DNA of 64,000 bases from Flavobacterium endoglycinae (GTDB lineage: Bacteria; Bacteroidota; Bacteroidia; Flavobacteriales; Flavobacteriaceae). The stretch is taken from NCBI RefSeq assembly GCF_017352115.1, contig NZ_CP071448.1:5391001-5455000 (forward strand). Reading direction: 5' to 3'. Each line of letters starts with the position of its first letter. Positions within the stretch are counted from its first letter, which is position 1. The position numbers were made by a program, and so were the translations under genes. The notes beneath the pieces were generated by a model. That model ran no database searches. It worked only from the letters and a program-made list of their open reading frames with translations, and was not told the DNA's origin. Positions 53,971-63,244 of the stretch are shown piece after piece.

Positions 53971-54915
53971 ATGCAGAATCAACGTGTTTTAATTAATCCC
54001 CCTCATTTATCAAATGAAAAATCATTAAAAACACTTGTTGAAAACAGAAGTGTATATACTTTGAATAACTGCGAATTAAATCTTTTTGAAACGTATGAAT
54101 CTTCTAGTCTTGTTCCTTTAAAATTCAATGATTTTGTGGTAACAAGTATGCTTCGCGGCAAAAAAATAATGCACATGTTCGACGAGCCAGGTTTTGATTA
54201 CTTACCTGGAGAAACAGTTGTTGTTCCCTCGAATGTTGAAATGAAAATTGATTTTCCAGAAGCTTCCAAAAAGAATCCCACACAATGCCTTGCTCTCGCA
54301 ATTGATAACAGCAAAATCAATGAAACTTTAAATTTTCTAAACGAACGTTATCCAAAAGAAGGAAGTGACACCTACTGGCAGTTAAACTATCAGAATTATT
54401 TCTTTTACAATAATGTAGATCTTGCTGCAACAATCAATAAACTCATCAAAGAATGCATGGGCACTTCGATAACCAAAGATGCTCTTGCCGATTTGACTTT
54501 ACAGGAATTGTTAATTAGAATTATTCAGACACAGACCGTGAAATCAATTGATGAAGGTGCTGTTATTCAATCCAATAATCCTATTTTTGAAGTCACAGAA
54601 TTCATCAAATTAAATCTCAAGGAAAATATAAGTCTGAAAATATTAAGCGATAAAGCTTGTATGAGTACGGCTTCATTCTATCGTTTTTTCAAACGTGAAT
54701 TAGGCATGAGCCCAATTGAATATGTTTTAAACGAAAAAATAAAACACGCCAAAAAACTCCTTAAAAACCCAGGAATCCAGATTAATGAGGTTTGTTATTT
54801 ATCTGGTTTTGAAGATGCCAATTACTTCATACGATTATTCAAAAAACATGAAGGAATAACACCCAAGCAGTATCAGATGCTTTTTTTTGAGGTTCAAAGC
54901 AACAAAGGTCCATAG
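53971..54915 (+). CDS. AraC-family transcriptional regulator
   Basis: The 314 residues have an N-terminal sensor half of the AraC_N type (about 25-190, PGETVVVPSNVEMKI) and a C-terminal double helix-turn-helix domain (about 215-310) with ISLKILSDKACMSTASFYRFFKRELGMSP and IQINEVCYLSGFEDANYFIRLFKKHEGITPKQYQ. It is convergent with the DUF779 gene, followed by an aldehyde dehydrogenase gene on that strand, so it is a likely regulator of those. Confidence 0.93.
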   Translation: MQNQRVLINPPHLSNEKSLKTLVENRSVYTLNNCELNLFETYESSSLVPLKFNDFVVTSMLRGKKIMHMFDEPGFDYLPGETVVVPSNVEMKIDFPEASKKNPTQCLALAIDNSKINETLNFLNERYPKEGSDTYWQLNYQNYFFYNNVDLAATINKLIKECMGTSITKDALADLTLQELLIRIIQTQTVKSIDEGAVIQSNNPIFEVTEFIKLNLKENISLKILSDKACMSTASFYRFFKRELGMSPIEYVLNEKIKHAKKLLKNPGIQINEVCYLSGFEDANYFIRLFKKHEGITPKQYQMLFFEVQSNKGP

Positions 54916-54957
54916 GAACAAAGTTTAAAACCTTTGCAACTTTATCTCTCTGAACCT
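54890..54957. repeat. AGGTTCA/ACAAAGG inverted repeat after the AraC gene
   Basis: AGGTTCA (54890-54896) pairs with TGAACCT (54951-54957) and CAAAGG (54903-54908) with CCTTTG (54931-54936), with TTTAAA between. It is the same layout as the repeat at 44444-44512. It overlaps the 3' end of the AraC gene and sits at the convergent junction with the DUF779 gene. Confidence 0.65.
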
Positions 54958-54965
54958 TTGTACTT

Positions 54966-55340
54966 TCATTCAAACACTTTCACCGGTTCTAAATTCTTTT
55001 CTTCTTCCTCAGTAAAAATTCGATATTCGATTTGGAAAGTCTTTTTTAGAGGCGTTTCAAGAGAAAAACCACCTACGCCGAATGCATCAATTACTTTTAA
55101 TGTAAAATGAGCGTGTTTCCAATATTCGAATAAATCTTTGTCCACCCAAAATTCAGTGTCTTCGATACTTCCAATACAAACATCACCCATTCTTTGGTAA
55201 TAACCGCCTTTTTCAAAACATTGTGGCTGCGTTCCTTCGCAGCATCCTCCCGCCTGATAAAACATTAAATCGCCATGTTTTTCTTTAAGGATTTTTATTA
55301 ATTCTATTGCTTCATCTGTTGCATCTAATCTCTTTACCAT
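54966..55340 (-). CDS. DUF779 domain protein
   Basis: The 124 residues match DUF779 closely: DATDEAIELIKILKEKHGDLMFYQAGGCCEGTQPQCFEKG and later IGSIEDTEFWVDKDLFEYWKHAHFTLKVIDAFGVGGFSLET. The Cys pair (GGCCEG) and the later Cys suggest metal or redox binding. It is often found next to an AcoD-type aldehyde dehydrogenase, as here, where it follows that gene on the same strand after a small terminator. Confidence 0.93.
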   Translation of the reverse strand: MVKRLDATDEAIELIKILKEKHGDLMFYQAGGCCEGTQPQCFEKGGYYQRMGDVCIGSIEDTEFWVDKDLFEYWKHAHFTLKVIDAFGVGGFSLETPLKKTFQIEYRIFTEEEEKNLEPVKVFE

Positions 55341-55362
55341 GACATTTTTGATTAAATTAAAA

Positions 55363-55390
55363 AAAAGGTAAGTCTGGAAACTTACCTTTT
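55363..55390 (-). terminator. Terminator-like hairpin between aldehyde dehydrogenase and DUF779 genes
   Basis: A perfect 11-bp stem, AAAAGGTAAGT and ACTTACCTTTT, with a 6-nt loop and A/T tails, 21 bp after the aldehyde dehydrogenase stop. Confidence 0.75.
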
Positions 55391-55410
55391 AAAACCAATA
55401 TAATAACTAC

Positions 55411-56916
55411 TTAAAAGAAACCTAATTTCTTTTTATCATAAGAAATCAGCATGTTTTTAGTCTGGCGATATTGACTCAGCATCATTTTATGATTTTCACG
55501 TCCAATACCAGATTGTTTGTAACCTCCAAACGGTGCACCTGCAGGATACGAATGATATTGATTTATCCAGACTCTACCTGATTGAATCGCTCTTGGAACT
55601 TGATAAATCTCATGTGCATCGCGCGTCCAAACTCCCGCCCCTAATCCGTACATTGTATCGTTTGCTATTTCGATGGCTTCTTCAGTTGTTTTAAAAGTTG
55701 TTACTGCTAAAACAGGCCCGAAGATTTCTTCTTGAAAAATTCGCATTTTGTTATGCCCTTTAAACAAAGTCGGTTTAATGTAGTAACCACCTTCCAGATC
55801 ACCACCTAAATGATTCACATCGCCTCCAGTTAATAATTCAGCTCCTTCTTCTTTACCTAATTTGATATAAGACATAATTTTTTCTTTTTGAACCAAAGAA
55901 GTCTGAGCTCCAATCATAGTGTTTTTATCCAAAGGATTTCCGGCAACAATAGCTTCGGTTCTTTCAATAACTTTAGCAATAAATTTGTCGTAAATAGCTT
56001 CGTGAACCAGTAATCTAGATGGACACGTGCAGATTTCTCCTTGGTTTAATGCAAATAAAACCGCCCCCTCAATGGCTTTATCAAAGAAATCATCGTCATG
56101 ATCTGCTACCGATGGAAAGAAAATATTAGGTGACTTTCCTCCTAGTTCTAATGTTACCGGAATAATATTTTCTGTTGCATACTGCATTACCAAACGTCCC
56201 GTTGTAGTTGAACCTGTAAAAGCGGCTTTTGCTACTTTTTTATTAGTTACCAGCGGACGGCCTAATTCGGCACCAAAACCATTTACAATATTTAAAACTC
56301 CATTAGGAAGAATATCTCCAATCAATTCCATTAAAACCATAATCGAAATCGGTGTGCTTTCAGCTGGTTTCAATACAATTGTATTTCCTGCTGCCAGTGC
56401 TGGAGCAATTTTCCAAACGGCCATCAGAATTGGAAAATTCCATGGAATAATCTGTGCCACTACCCCAATTGGTTCACTTAAGGCAATTGAAACTGTCTGC
56501 GAATCAAGTTCGGAAATCGAACTTTCTTCAGCACGAATTACACCAGCAAAATATCTAAAATGGTCAATGGCCAGCGGAATATCAGCCGCAAGTGTTTCGC
56601 GGATTGGTTTTCCGTTATCGATTGTTTCAACTGTAGCAATATATTCTAAATTGTCTTCGATCTTTTGAGCAATCTTATTCAATAAAATACTTCTTTCTGT
56701 CGCAGATGTTTTTCCCCATGTCTTAAAAGCTTCATGAGCAGCGTCAACTGCTTTCTCTAGATCTTCTTTTCCGGAATGTGCCGCTTTTGTAAACACTTTT
56801 CCATCAATTGGAGAAATAACATCAAAATATTCTCCTGTTATTGGTGCTGTAAACTTTCCATTAATATAATTGTCATATTGTGCCTTAAATTCAGGTCTTT
56901 TTGCGGTTGTGCTCAT
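55411..56916 (-). CDS. NAD-dependent aldehyde dehydrogenase, AcoD-like
   Basis: The 501 residues from ATG 56916 match the ALDH superfamily. Cofactor binding shows IIPWNFPILMAVWKIAPALAAGNTIVLKP, the catalytic Glu is in VTLELGGKSPNIFF and the catalytic Cys is in FALNQGEICTCPSRLLV. The C-terminal part has FGGYKQSGIGRENHK. It oxidises an aldehyde, likely acetaldehyde or a longer one, to the acid. Neighbours DUF779 and AraC are typical of the acetaldehyde dehydrogenase setting. I did not use the longer frame start, which adds 23 unrelated residues. Confidence 0.95.
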   Translation of the reverse strand: MSTTAKRPEFKAQYDNYINGKFTAPITGEYFDVISPIDGKVFTKAAHSGKEDLEKAVDAAHEAFKTWGKTSATERSILLNKIAQKIEDNLEYIATVETIDNGKPIRETLAADIPLAIDHFRYFAGVIRAEESSISELDSQTVSIALSEPIGVVAQIIPWNFPILMAVWKIAPALAAGNTIVLKPAESTPISIMVLMELIGDILPNGVLNIVNGFGAELGRPLVTNKKVAKAAFTGSTTTGRLVMQYATENIIPVTLELGGKSPNIFFPSVADHDDDFFDKAIEGAVLFALNQGEICTCPSRLLVHEAIYDKFIAKVIERTEAIVAGNPLDKNTMIGAQTSLVQKEKIMSYIKLGKEEGAELLTGGDVNHLGGDLEGGYYIKPTLFKGHNKMRIFQEEIFGPVLAVTTFKTTEEAIEIANDTMYGLGAGVWTRDAHEIYQVPRAIQSGRVWINQYHSYPAGAPFGGYKQSGIGRENHKMMLSQYRQTKNMLISYDKKKLGFF

Positions 56917-57154
56917 AATTAGTAAATTTTGATTTAACCCAAAATTAGATTCATAATTTGAAAGAGAATAGCACTTTTCATTCATCTAATAGCACAAAAA
57001 TTACATATTCGTTTTTATAAGTTTATTTTAATGCTATTTTATCAAAATTTTAATATTAAAAATTCCAATCTTATATTTTAAATTCTTTTTTCTTCAAGTA
57101 AAATCAGTCTAAAAAAACCAAATAATTTCTTTCTTACTACAGTCTGCAATTCCT

Positions 57155-57162
57155 TATATTTG
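57155..57162 (+). promoter_or_regulatory. -7 box upstream of pheT
   Basis: TATATTTG matches TAnnTTTG, 33 bp before the ATG of pheT. A TTG at the -33 distance is not clear. The gap 56917-57195 between divergent aldehyde dehydrogenase and pheT genes shows nothing else. Confidence 0.55.
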
Positions 57163-57195
57163 TATCCTTGTACAAAAAAGAATAATAAAACTAAC

Positions 57196-59616
57196 ATGAA
57201 AATATCTTACAACTGGTTAAAACAATTTATTAAAACAGACTGGACATCTGAGCAGACATCGGAATTACTTACTGATCTGGGTCTTGAAGTAGAAGTTGTT
57301 GAAAAATACCAATCGATTAAAGGCGGTTTAGAAGGGGTTGTTGTAGGACACGTACTTACTTGCGAAAAACACCCTGATGCCGACAGATTAAAAGTTACAA
57401 CTGTAAATATTGGTTTAGAAGCGCCTGTGCAAATTGTATGCGGTGCTGCAAATGTAGCTGCTGGACAAAAAGTTCCCGTTGCAACCATTGGAACTATTCT
57501 ATACGATAAAGAAGGCGCAGAATTTACTATTAAAAAAGGAAAAATCCGCGGACAGGAAAGCCACGGAATGATTTGTGCCGAAGATGAATTAGGACTTGGT
57601 ACTGGTCATGACGGAATTATGGTTCTAGACGAAAATTTAGTGCCTGGAACTCCTGCTGCCGAAGTTTTCAAAATTGCCAATGACGAAGTTTTCGAAATTG
57701 GACTGACTCCAAACCGTGCAGATGCCATGAGCCATTTTGGTACTGCTCGTGATTTAAGAGCCGGAATGTTACAGCGTGGTGTAAACGTAGAATTGATTAC
57801 ACCTTCTGTAAGCAACTTTAGAGTAGATATGCGTACACTAAAAATTGATGTGAATGTTGAAGAACCAACATTGGCGCCAAGATATTGTGGTGTTACTATT
57901 TCTGGAATTACGGTTCAAGAATCTCCTGCTTGGTTACAAGATCGTTTGAAAGCTATTGGATTAACTCCAAAAAATAATATTGTTGACGTTACTAATTATG
58001 TTTTACACGAATTAGGACAACCGCTTCATGCTTTTGATGCTGCCAAAATCACTGGAAAAATTATTGTAAAAACATTACCTGCAGGAACAAAATTTGTTAC
58101 GCTTGATGATGTTGAACGAACATTGCATGCAGAAGATTTAATGATCTGCGACGAAAAAGGTCCGCTTTGTATTGCAGGTGTTTTTGGAGGGAAAAAATCT
58201 GGTGTTTCTGATGGAACCACTTCTATTTTCTTAGAAAGTGCCTATTTTGATGCTGTAAGCGTTCGTAAAACAGCAAAAAGACACCAATTAAACACAGATG
58301 CTTCTTTTAGATTTGAAAGAGGAATTGACCCAACAATTACAGAATATGCTTTAAAACGTGCCGCTCTTTTGATTCAAGAAGTCGCAGGCGGAAAAGTAAC
58401 TTCTGATGTGGTAGAAGTATATCCTAAAAAAGTGGAAGATTTCTCTGTTTTATTGAACTTCAGTCATGTTTCTAAAATCATTGGACAGGAAATCCCAAAA
58501 GATACTATTAAGAAAATATTAGTTTCTTTAGATATTAAAGTCAACAGCGTTTCAGACACTGGTTTAGGATTAACAATTCCAGCATATCGTGTTGATGTTC
58601 AGCGTGAAATTGACGTTATCGAAGAAATTCTAAGAGTGTATGGTTACAACAATATTGAGTTTTCTAAAAAATTCAATGCGACTGTGGCTAATTCTCCTAG
58701 AACAGAAGATTATAAAGTACAAAATGTAATCGCTTCTCAATTGAACTCGCAAGGATTTCATGAGATGATGGCGAATTCTTTAACGACAGCTGCTTACGCT
58801 AAATTATCATCTGTTTTAAAAGAAGAACATAATGTTACGATGCTGAATCCGTTGAGTAACGATTTAGCAACGATGCGTCAGTCTTTATTGTTCTCGGCTT
58901 TAGAAGCTATTTCATATAATGTTAACAGAAAAAATTCGGATTTAAAATTATTTGAATTCGGAAAATCATATCATAAATACCTGAACGGTTACGAAGAACA
59001 CAAACACTTAACATTATCTATTTCAGGAAACAGAAATAAAGAAAGCTGGACAACTCCTCAGAAAGGAACTGATTTCTTTTTATTGAAAGGATATGTAAGA
59101 GCAGTTTTAAATCGTTTAGGAATTGAAAAAGTATCGAATGCTCCTGTACAGTCAGATGTTTTCTCTGAAGGAACTTCTATCTGCTACAACAATGATACTT
59201 TAGTAGAAATGGGTGTGGTTAAAAAATCCATTTTAAAACACTTCGGAATCAAACAAGACGTGTATTATGCTGATTTTAACTGGGATTTGGTTTTAAAAAT
59301 CATTACCGGAAAAATTAAATACACTGAAATTCCGAAATATCCTGAAGTACGCCGAGATTTAGCTTTATTGATTGATAAAAACACTACTTACGAAAGTATT
59401 TACAATCTGGCTAAACAAAGCGAGAAAACGCTTTTAAAAGATGTTAATTTATTTGATGTTTATGAAGGAAACAAACTTCCGGAAGGTAAAAAATCGTATG
59501 CTTTAAGCTTTACAATTCAAGATAATACCAAAACTCTTACTGATGCTCAGATTGACAAAATCATGTCTAAACTACAACAGACTTTTGAAACTGAACTTGG
59601 TGCGAGTTTAAGATAA
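57196..59616 (+). CDS. pheT: Phenylalanine-tRNA ligase subunit beta
   Basis: The 806 residues from ATG 57196 match PheT in full: N-terminal KISYNWLKQFIKTDWTSEQT, the tRNA-binding EMAP-like domain (about 45-160, CEKHPDADRLKVTTVNIG), the B3/B4 editing domain, B5 (about 410-480) and a C-terminal anticodon-binding (FDX-ACB) domain (about 715-806, YTEIPKYPEVRRDLALLID). It charges tRNA-Phe together with the alpha subunit, which is not in this window. Confidence 0.97.
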   Translation: MKISYNWLKQFIKTDWTSEQTSELLTDLGLEVEVVEKYQSIKGGLEGVVVGHVLTCEKHPDADRLKVTTVNIGLEAPVQIVCGAANVAAGQKVPVATIGTILYDKEGAEFTIKKGKIRGQESHGMICAEDELGLGTGHDGIMVLDENLVPGTPAAEVFKIANDEVFEIGLTPNRADAMSHFGTARDLRAGMLQRGVNVELITPSVSNFRVDMRTLKIDVNVEEPTLAPRYCGVTISGITVQESPAWLQDRLKAIGLTPKNNIVDVTNYVLHELGQPLHAFDAAKITGKIIVKTLPAGTKFVTLDDVERTLHAEDLMICDEKGPLCIAGVFGGKKSGVSDGTTSIFLESAYFDAVSVRKTAKRHQLNTDASFRFERGIDPTITEYALKRAALLIQEVAGGKVTSDVVEVYPKKVEDFSVLLNFSHVSKIIGQEIPKDTIKKILVSLDIKVNSVSDTGLGLTIPAYRVDVQREIDVIEEILRVYGYNNIEFSKKFNATVANSPRTEDYKVQNVIASQLNSQGFHEMMANSLTTAAYAKLSSVLKEEHNVTMLNPLSNDLATMRQSLLFSALEAISYNVNRKNSDLKLFEFGKSYHKYLNGYEEHKHLTLSISGNRNKESWTTPQKGTDFFLLKGYVRAVLNRLGIEKVSNAPVQSDVFSEGTSICYNNDTLVEMGVVKKSILKHFGIKQDVYYADFNWDLVLKIITGKIKYTEIPKYPEVRRDLALLIDKNTTYESIYNLAKQSEKTLLKDVNLFDVYEGNKLPEGKKSYALSFTIQDNTKTLTDAQIDKIMSKLQQTFETELGASLR

Positions 59617-59636
59617 GTATATCTCATCATAATTTA

Positions 59637-59677
59637 AAAACCCGATAGATTTTAGGATTTATCGGGTTTTGTTTTTT
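59637..59677 (+). terminator. Intrinsic terminator of pheT
   Basis: AAAACCCGATA (59637-59647) pairs with TATCGGGTTTT (59660-59670), followed by GTTTTTT. A classical terminator 20 bp after the stop. Confidence 0.9.
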
Positions 59678-59694
59678 GGTTTAAGTTTTTTTTT

Positions 59695-59770
59695 GTTTCA
59701 GGTTTCAAGTTTCATGTTAGTCAAAACCTGAAACTTGAAACCTGAAACCTGAAACTCGAAACCTGAAACA
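59695..59770. repeat. GAAACCTGAAAC-type long hairpin after pheT
   Basis: A perfect 20-bp stem, GTTTCAGGTTTCAAGTTTCA at 59695-59714 with its complement at 59729-59748, has a 14-nt loop. Two further copies of the CCTGAAAC word follow up to 59770. It lies between pheT and the convergent unknown gene. It is made of the same words as the repeat at 26049-26098. Confidence 0.9.
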
Positions 59771-59776
59771 AAAAAC

Positions 59777-60151
59777 TCAACTAATTAAATATCTGTTCCA
59801 GATTTGATCTCCTAATTTCTGGATTCCGGTTCCTAAATTTTGTGTTTCTAATTTTTGTCTGGAATTATCATCAAAAATCATTTCGAGATAGACTTTTCCG
59901 TTTTCTTCTAAAACGTTCCAATTTCCATATTCTTTGTCAGAAGACTGGTTTGGAAGATACAATCCGCCTCCAGAAACACTGCTGAAAGATTCTTTGATGT
60001 ATACCGCAGTAAAATCGGCATACAAATAAATCTCATATTTTACTTCCTGATACCATCCTCCGCCAGAATAATCACGATCACTGTTTGCTTTTTCAAGACG
60101 CAGTACTTTATTCGATAAAGATTGTATCATCTGATTGACTAAATAACTCAT
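59777..60151 (-). CDS. Unknown small protein at the end of the muramidase gene set
   Basis: I do not recognise this 124-residue protein. It starts MSYLVNQMIQSLSNKVLRLEKAN, is strand-rich in the middle (YEIYLYADFTAVYIKESFSSVSGGGLYLP) and ends LETQNLGTGIQKLGDQIWNRYLIS. No signal peptide or membrane helix is seen. It follows the muramidase gene by 43 bp on the same strand and could be an immunity or accessory protein, but nothing in it proves that. Confidence 0.7.
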   Translation of the reverse strand: MSYLVNQMIQSLSNKVLRLEKANSDRDYSGGGWYQEVKYEIYLYADFTAVYIKESFSSVSGGGLYLPNQSSDKEYGNWNVLEENGKVYLEMIFDDNSRQKLETQNLGTGIQKLGDQIWNRYLIS

Positions 60152-60194
60152 ATTCTTTAGTTTTTTGTTGTTAGCAGTTAGATAAATTCCCAGT

Positions 60195-61016
60195 TTATCT
60201 AGAATATTTTTGATAGGCTTTTAGCAACTTTTCATCGTACTTATTGGTTTTATAAGCCGAACCATTGTATCTCAATGCAAATCCTGCCCAGTTTTTACTT
60301 CTTAAAGTTTCTATAAGATTATTTTCTTCTAAAAACAAACCAAAAGCTTTAAGATGTTCTCCTTCATTTTCATACATTTTATCAACAAATTCATCAATGC
60401 TTGAATATCCAATTGGTACTGCATTAAATCCCATAACCTGAAAAAGTCCCCACGATGCCGAACAGTTCGCTGCATCTTCAAAATCTTTTCCGCCTAAATT
60501 GGACGCTTTTTCTAAACGATTGTATTCTTCTGCGCCTCCTACATAATATTTTCGGGTATAATTTTCAAAAAGAATGTTTTCAGTTGAAGCATTCACATAG
60601 GCTGCTGGATTTATATTCCTTTTTTCGAGTTCACGCCAAAAAATATGACCTTCAAATAAAATTTTAGGTCTTCCATCTACCAGAAAACCTTTTCCATTAC
60701 TTTCAACTTCGTTAACTGCCTTAACGGCCGCTAATTCCAAACTATAGTGATCAGAGAAATCGATTAAATTTTGTTCCGAGAGCAGTTTGCTATTCGAAGT
60801 AAACAATCCTTGTGTTTTCTGCAATATTGCCGACCATGTTTTTAAACCCATTATTCCATCGACCACAAGATTGTTTGTCAACTGAAAATCTCTAACAGCA
60901 GAATCTGTTGCAGATCCAAAATTGTTGGAAACTACAACGCTGTAACCCAAATTCGCAAGAAGTTCATTTAAATAATATACTTCACTAGATTTGGCTCCTG
61001 ATTGTATTGTTTTCAT
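60195..61016 (-). CDS. Peptidoglycan-binding N-acetylmuramidase
   Basis: The 273 residues have an N-terminal peptidoglycan-binding domain (about 5-67, SSEVYYLNELLANLGYSVV, NFGSATDSAVRDFQ, VDGIMGLKTWSAIL) and a C-terminal N-acetylmuramidase domain (about 80-270) with AVKAVNEVESNGKGFLVDGRPKILFEGHIFWREL and ASWGLFQVMGFNAVPIGY. The Glu in VESNG is the likely catalytic residue. It has no signal peptide. Enzymes of this kind serve phage and injection systems as lysins. It overlaps the upstream 715-residue gene by 1 bp (TAATG), so the two are coupled. Confidence 0.9.
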   Translation of the reverse strand: MKTIQSGAKSSEVYYLNELLANLGYSVVVSNNFGSATDSAVRDFQLTNNLVVDGIMGLKTWSAILQKTQGLFTSNSKLLSEQNLIDFSDHYSLELAAVKAVNEVESNGKGFLVDGRPKILFEGHIFWRELEKRNINPAAYVNASTENILFENYTRKYYVGGAEEYNRLEKASNLGGKDFEDAANCSASWGLFQVMGFNAVPIGYSSIDEFVDKMYENEGEHLKAFGLFLEENNLIETLRSKNWAGFALRYNGSAYKTNKYDEKLLKAYQKYSR

Positions 61017-63163
61017 TACTTTTTATTTATCGTTAATATTGAAGTCTTTGAAAAATCAAAAACATCATTTTTAGTACCGGTCAAATTATCATTCTTATCA
61101 TAATAATTGACTTTGTATGAAATCAGTGTCGAATTGCTCAAAGTATTTTTTACAATAAAATTGAACAATATTGGAGTAGAAAATTCGGTTTTTAAACGTT
61201 CAATTGTAAATTTACTTCCCGTTTCCAGAACTGTTAATTCAATCGTAATTCTGGCTGTAGCAGCTGCCTGGCTTTTGATTTGAACCTGAATGTATCGATT
61301 GTAAGCTGTGGACTGAGAAACAACTTGACTAAACTCAGAACTAATGTTTTCAATATTTTCAAAATCGAAAAATACGCTTTTTAAATCTCCAGAAGCAGTT
61401 GGATTGATTGCTGTAAAATCCAGCTGTTTGGTATCATTGCTAACCAGCTGTGGATAATTTTTAAAGAAAGTGCTGTTTAAATAAGTTACATTCTGATTAT
61501 AAACCAGCAGAATGGAATTAAGTTTACAATTAGAAATAGACTGATTGTTGATCTGAATTTTCTTCGTGGCATTGTCAATCAAAGCTTCTACGATTTCGCC
61601 TATTGTCTGCTCAATATTCAATTCAATGATACTGGAATCTTTGATTTCTTTATGTTTGAAATTGATATTGGCATATTGTGTAATCGTATTGTTTAAAGCA
61701 TTAATCATAATACTGGCTTCTGATAAATTTTCAGTCGAAAGATTGAATAAAAAATGTTTGCCGTCTGTCGTAATATCCGATTGCTGTAAAAAGTAATTAC
61801 CGCTTACCTCGTATTCTGAAGCAATATCATTAGGAAACAAAAACTGAACTTTATCAAAATAGTCTGCGGTATCTCCATCGATAAAATTATTATTTAGAAG
61901 CGCAATTTTAAGTTTAGCCAGATCAAAATCAGAAAGGTTTGGACCAATTGCAAATTGAAAACTGATTTTTGAGATTTCTTCGGTTGTTCCAGCACCTTCT
62001 TCATAAGCATGAAAAATGGTCGAGATACAAGGTTTCATGGTATTTAAATCTTTCGAAAGGCTGTATACTTTTGAAATTAGTAAAAACGTATTTGGCTGTA
62101 CCATCGATTTGTAAATCGAAAGTTTGTCAAAATTAAATCCCGAAACAAAGATTTGCTTGAACTGGGAAAAATCATCATTTAAATTGAACGGAATATTGGT
62201 AAACCCGCCGCCAATTGTTTTATACAGACTTGTCGCTGGATTTGTACCAATGGGATAACTTAATATTTTGTTGATTTTCAGCAGAAAAGTACTTTTTACA
62301 TATTCTTCTTGTACATCTGCCCTAATGCTGTTTTCACGCTGAATTTCAGAAATAGCCATTTTGGGTGCCATTCTATTCACTGCCGATTTTACCATCAACG
62401 GACTGCTAATAAGAGTTGCTTTAGGTGTTATAGTAGTTGGCGCTGTCGTTAGGTCTTTCTTTATAACATTCTGTTTGATAAAGGCGATATCTTTTGCAAA
62501 CAAAAAATTGCGTTTCAATTTGGTATATCCTTTAAAATCGAAAAACAAATCCAGGTTACATTTTAAATCGTTTAGGTTTGAAACTAAATTTAGAAAGGCA
62601 ATTTTTACAGCTTCATCTATTAAATCAAATTGGATTTCTTGTGTTGTTGTATTGACAATTCCGTTTACTTTTACAAAATCACGATTTACTTTTAAGTTTA
62701 AAATCGCTTCTCTCAGATTTAAAGTAATACTTTTTTGACTAGCTTGTAACTCCTTGTTTTTGATGCTGTATTTCAAAGTTACTTTTCCAATCAAACCCGC
62801 TCGGTTTCCTGATTTGTCTGGAACATTTTCATAGTAAAAAAGAGTTCCATTATTAGGTTCAATTTCTACCTGAGGAAAAAATAAAGTAATGTCATTTTTA
62901 AAATAATCCTTAAAGGAAGCATTTTCTGTAATGGCACTATCATCTTCAATTAAAGGAAAATAGCTTTCAAATATTGGAAATCCAATTATTACAGGCTTTA
63001 TTTCTATCGAATGAATTATGGGATGTTCTATAACCTTAAATTCATTTTCTTTTTTAAGTGTTGCTGCTGTAAAGGAAGTGCTGGGCTTTGCAGGTTCAAG
63101 ATTGAATCTGTTTATGGGAACTAATTTAGTTCCTTCGAGCTTAAATGTGTTTAAATCCGGCAT
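61016..63163 (-). CDS. Unknown 715-residue protein, strand-rich, coupled to the muramidase
   Basis: I do not recognise this protein. It has no signal peptide or membrane helix and is mostly predicted strands, with segments such as GTLFYYENVPDKSGNRAGLIGKVTLKYSI and a C-terminal stretch KFTIERLKTEFSTPILFNFIV. The end reads like repeated immunoglobulin-like sheets. Its stop overlaps the muramidase start by 1 bp. With its neighbours it could be part of a phage-like or contractile particle, but no hallmark of one is visible here. Confidence 0.75.
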   Translation of the reverse strand: MPDLNTFKLEGTKLVPINRFNLEPAKPSTSFTAATLKKENEFKVIEHPIIHSIEIKPVIIGFPIFESYFPLIEDDSAITENASFKDYFKNDITLFFPQVEIEPNNGTLFYYENVPDKSGNRAGLIGKVTLKYSIKNKELQASQKSITLNLREAILNLKVNRDFVKVNGIVNTTTQEIQFDLIDEAVKIAFLNLVSNLNDLKCNLDLFFDFKGYTKLKRNFLFAKDIAFIKQNVIKKDLTTAPTTITPKATLISSPLMVKSAVNRMAPKMAISEIQRENSIRADVQEEYVKSTFLLKINKILSYPIGTNPATSLYKTIGGGFTNIPFNLNDDFSQFKQIFVSGFNFDKLSIYKSMVQPNTFLLISKVYSLSKDLNTMKPCISTIFHAYEEGAGTTEEISKISFQFAIGPNLSDFDLAKLKIALLNNNFIDGDTADYFDKVQFLFPNDIASEYEVSGNYFLQQSDITTDGKHFLFNLSTENLSEASIMINALNNTITQYANINFKHKEIKDSSIIELNIEQTIGEIVEALIDNATKKIQINNQSISNCKLNSILLVYNQNVTYLNSTFFKNYPQLVSNDTKQLDFTAINPTASGDLKSVFFDFENIENISSEFSQVVSQSTAYNRYIQVQIKSQAAATARITIELTVLETGSKFTIERLKTEFSTPILFNFIVKNTLSNSTLISYKVNYYDKNDNLTGTKNDVFDFSKTSILTINKK

Positions 63164-63200
63164 AACGTTTTGGTTTAATGATTAGTGACTTTTAAGAAAA

Positions 63201-63226
63201 CAAAAGGGACTTCTGAGTCCCTTTTG
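63201..63226 (-). terminator. Terminator after the right-edge gene
   Basis: A perfect 11-bp stem, CAAAAGGGACT and AGTCCCTTTTG, with a 4-nt loop, sits 18 bp after the stop at 63245 on the minus strand. It separates that gene from the 715-residue one. Confidence 0.85.
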
Positions 63227-63244
63227 CAAAATGTCTCAAAAAAA

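Noticed and set aside
59699..59770. Tandem GAAACCTGAAAC copies resembling a CRISPR repeat block
   Set aside because: The copies are adjacent or inverted, there are no unique spacers of regular length and no cas genes, so it is a hairpin-forming repeat.
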